Made by a program: the position numbers and the translations under genes. Under the pieces are notes generated by a model. It did no database searches. It saw only the letters and a list, made by a program, of their open reading frames with translations, and had not been told where the DNA came from. A stretch of DNA of 64,000 nt from Bin5 sp965204705 (GTDB lineage Bacteria > Chloroflexota > Anaerolineae > Caldilineales > Caldilineaceae): NCBI GenBank assembly GCA_965204705.1, contig OZ242006.1, positions 2,666,001 through 2,730,000 on the forward strand. Reading direction: 5' to 3'. This document shows, piece after piece, positions 61,841 to 64,000 of the stretch (position 1 is the first letter of the stretch; the number at the start of each line of letters is the position of its first letter).

Positions 61841-64000
61841 TCAGTACGCCTGGATTTCCACTGATAAAACATCCCGGGGCGCCACTTCAATTGGGATCAC
61901 ACTCCATTCCTCCTCTACAGCATCGAAATCTTGAATCAGTTCCCCTCCCACCCGCACAACGTATCTATTCCGCTTTAAGCCGCAAAGTCTGACAGTCGTC
62001 TTGTGCCTGTCTCTGCTGCGATTCTCCAATCTGAACCTGACCCTAACGACATCTGAAGAATTTCCTGCAGTAACTGAGTTATCGCAGTGCAAGGAGACTG
62101 TGTGGCCCACGGCGAATCCGTCGCGCTCGAGCAACAGGTGAAACCGAGTGTCAGGCCCGACGATGTGTAGTCTCTGTCGCAGACCGTCCTGAGGCAAAAC
62201 ATCGAATCGGCCCTCGATTAATTCCAATTGCCCACCATAGGCAATCCAGCCAAAGAGGGGATCGTCGGCTACAATCGTAGCCGCGGTTCGCAACGCCGCC
62301 CCGTACCCGAGCTCAATCTCCCCGTCGTAAGGCCAGCTTCCCCGCCCGTTGTCCTGCCTGATCCACATGCCGCTGTACTTTTCGGGCGTGATCGCCCAGC
62401 CTGACGCGCCGTCGTTTTCCTTTCCCGGAAACCAATACCCGTAGTTGGAGTCTGCCGTCCCGGTATTCATCAGACACCACGAACTTAAGAAAGAGGCGTA
62501 GCCTAAGCGCAGGTAGGGGAATGGGTCTTTGGCAAAATAAAGTGCGTAGTCCACGATTGCCCAGCCTCCCAATTGTGACATGTAGCTGAGGCCGTATCTG
62601 GACGAATCGCCGCCACGGTTGTCCCCACCCAACAGAGTGTACGACGGCTCCACCCACCCGCGCAGCGCAATGTTGGCTTCGATCTGTTTGACCAGAAACA
62701 CCTCGAAGTCTGCGCGGTTAACTTCAGGATGTTCGTACCACTGTTCCCCGTGCTTGTCATACCAGAGCCGTGAATCCGGCTCCACCTTCCGCGTCAACCC
62801 GTACCTCGCGACAGCATGGGAAGTCTCGAAAGCTGTCGTGTCAAAGGGATACTCGGAATCAAATGGGTACGGATCGTCGTACACGAAATACTTGACCTTT
62901 TTCTCCCATTCACCGCGCAGCCAGTCGGCCCTATCCTGCCAACCCGCCTCCTTCAGCGCGTCGATCAGATCGACAATCAGCATTTCGTTATAGAGGCCGA
63001 GTCGATATGCCCAGTACCCCTGAGCTCCGTGGGGGATTCCGTCCAGTCCTGCCAGGAGAAAGTGGGCTTCTGCCGTCCCGAACGCCCTCTCCAGATAGCC
63101 GGTGCTGTCCAGATAGCTCGTCGACCCGGGGTATAGCTTGGCGATCTGGTACATGTGAAAATAGAGCATGATCACATGGGGATAATCATAGCTGCGCCAG
63201 ATATGCTCAAGGCCTTCGCCGTTGGTGCCGAACCCGTGTTCGCTATGCCTGTTCTCATACCAGTTGGGGACCCCATAAATGAAATACGGGTAAGGCTGCT
63301 CCTCATCGGTGCGCTGCAATCCGCCCCATACAAAATTCTCGATGTAGTACTCGACCGCCTCAATCTCCTTCTGTTCAGGAAAGTGCACGTTTTTCGCTGC
63401 AATGAACGGCGCTTTTGGCAGAGCCGTGTCATCGCAGGTCAACGTATAGCCGTACCAGCCGTCGAAGCCGCCCGTATCTTCCGGGCCGCGCAATAAGGCC
63501 TCGCGCATGTCCCAAACGGAAAACAAACCCTCGTACCACTTACCTGTATTCCTGTGCTGCTGATTGTCCACCAGGAAGGCGGTTCGCTTCTTGATCAGAG
63601 TCTCCAGCGGCTCGGTGACAAAGAACTCGAGATTCATATAGCAGCCGTCACCGTAGTTAACTGTCAGGACGTTTTCCCCCAAGCGAGTGAACTGAACTCG
63701 AAAACAGGAAGTGTCAACTTGCGTTTCATCTACCAGTTCTATTCTGGTCTGTTCGGGGAATTCAGCCGCAATTTCATACCCAACTTGCTTCGTCCGCAAT
63801 GAGAAAGTCGCACCCAGATCAATCGGCACCGTCATGCCCGGCACAATGTGAACATCGAAAAGATTCTCTCGGCAAAGAACGTCGCGCACGCCGTCATAGT
63901 CGTCAGCCCATTGCAGGCAGAAGCCGTACGCTACTCTGTCGCCTTCAGAACCTTGGGGTGAAAGTGTGACGCTGGTATGAGGCTGGCGCCAAGTGCCGCG
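61841..64000 (-). CDS. Large glycoside-hydrolase-like protein (DUF5695-type), 5' end beyond window
   Basis: The frame is open to the right edge, so at least 720 residues are seen and the N-terminus (probably a signal peptide) is missing; the GTG at 63889 is internal. The central part has repeated aromatic-rich helical segments (WRSYDYPHVIMLYFHMYQIA, YNEMLIVDLIDALKEAG, GGWAIVDYALYF), as in alpha/alpha-barrel glycosidases and polysaccharide lyases, and the C-terminal 150 residues look like a beta-sandwich (RFRLENRSRDRHKTTVRL). I think it belongs to the DUF5695 group from memory. Likely acts on polysaccharide outside the cell. A neighbour of the transporter locus but separated by a plus-strand gene, so shared function is uncertain. 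Confidence 0.65.
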   Translation of the reverse strand, partial: RGTWRQPHTSVTLSPQGSEGDRVAYGFCLQWADDYDGVRDVLCRENLFDVHIVPGMTVPIDLGATFSLRTKQVGYEIAAEFPEQTRIELVDETQVDTSCFRVQFTRLGENVLTVNYGDGCYMNLEFFVTEPLETLIKKRTAFLVDNQQHRNTGKWYEGLFSVWDMREALLRGPEDTGGFDGWYGYTLTCDDTALPKAPFIAAKNVHFPEQKEIEAVEYYIENFVWGGLQRTDEEQPYPYFIYGVPNWYENRHSEHGFGTNGEGLEHIWRSYDYPHVIMLYFHMYQIAKLYPGSTSYLDSTGYLERAFGTAEAHFLLAGLDGIPHGAQGYWAYRLGLYNEMLIVDLIDALKEAGWQDRADWLRGEWEKKVKYFVYDDPYPFDSEYPFDTTAFETSHAVARYGLTRKVEPDSRLWYDKHGEQWYEHPEVNRADFEVFLVKQIEANIALRGWVEPSYTLLGGDNRGGDSSRYGLSYMSQLGGWAIVDYALYFAKDPFPYLRLGYASFLSSWCLMNTGTADSNYGYWFPGKENDGASGWAITPEKYSGMWIRQDNGRGSWPYDGEIELGYGAALRTAATIVADDPLFGWIAYGGQLELIEGRFDVLPQDGLRQRLHIVGPDTRFHLLLERDGFAVGHTVSLHCDNSVTAGNSSDVVRVRFRLENRSRDRHKTTVRLCGLKRNRYVVRVGGELIQDFDAVEEEWSVIPIEVAPRDVLSVEIQAY

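Noticed and set aside
1..64000. CRISPR array, prophage, insertion sequence or integrase
   Set aside because: No regularly spaced direct repeats outside the LRR gene, and no cas, transposase, integrase, capsid or terminase-like protein on either strand.

Overview
The window looks like chromosomal DNA of an uncultured-type Chloroflexota bacterium, most likely Caldilineae/Anaerolineae. This is inferred from the gene mix, not from a marker gene: a mevalonate-pathway pair (HMG-CoA reductase plus synthase), a C4-type zinc-ribbon coiled-coil protein, four phytanoyl-CoA dioxygenase (PhyH) paralogues, a large family-5 peptide-type ABC transporter, and many secreted proteins with PT-rich linkers. I found no rRNA, tRNA, CRISPR array, transposase, integrase or phage gene. 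Gene spacing is normal and strand use is split into long blocks.

Layout. 0-9 kb (minus): PhoR/PhoB-like two-component pair, an M14 metallopeptidase interrupted by one in-frame TAG, an M20 peptidase, a small membrane protein, a YacP-like NYN RNase, a GT2 glycosyltransferase and ribosome hibernation factor HPF. 9.1-11.4 kb: ComF, an overlapping Flp-type pilin, then a 1.26-kb gap without genes. 11.4-17.3 kb: zinc-ribbon protein and a small-molecule enzyme set (epimerase/dehydrogenase, creatininase-family amidase, D-2-hydroxyacid dehydrogenase, lactonase-type propeller, SDR). 17.6-23 kb (plus): an envelope/redox block with a DsbA-like oxidoreductase, a BdbC/DsbB-cytochrome c fusion, an Ig-like anchored protein and a secreted Fn3/leucine-rich-repeat protein. 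23.4-28 kb: pth and mfd. 28.2-35.3 kb (minus): mvaA-mvaS preceded by a three-gene membrane module with two complex-I-antiporter-like subunits. 36-44.3 kb: PhyH, ftsH, RNase D, a hypothetical gene and a tightly overlapping Nudix-GNAT-lipase operon.

44.3-61 kb is the most notable region: fifteen consecutive minus-strand genes with short gaps. Read in transcription order they are a substrate-binding lipoprotein, OppB, OppC, OppD, OppF, a BKACE-like enzyme, a TIM-barrel isomerase, a zinc alcohol dehydrogenase, an amidohydrolase, a small unknown protein, two PhyH oxygenases, a ThDP enzyme, an NHL propeller and a third PhyH. This reads as an uptake-plus-catabolism locus for one unknown organic compound. 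A large glycoside-hydrolase-like protein, cut by the right edge, lies beyond it.

Other points of interest are the amber codon placed exactly after the catalytic glutamate of the M14 peptidase with a GNRA-capped hairpin just downstream, the DsbB-cytochrome fusion, and an isolated antiporter-like membrane module.
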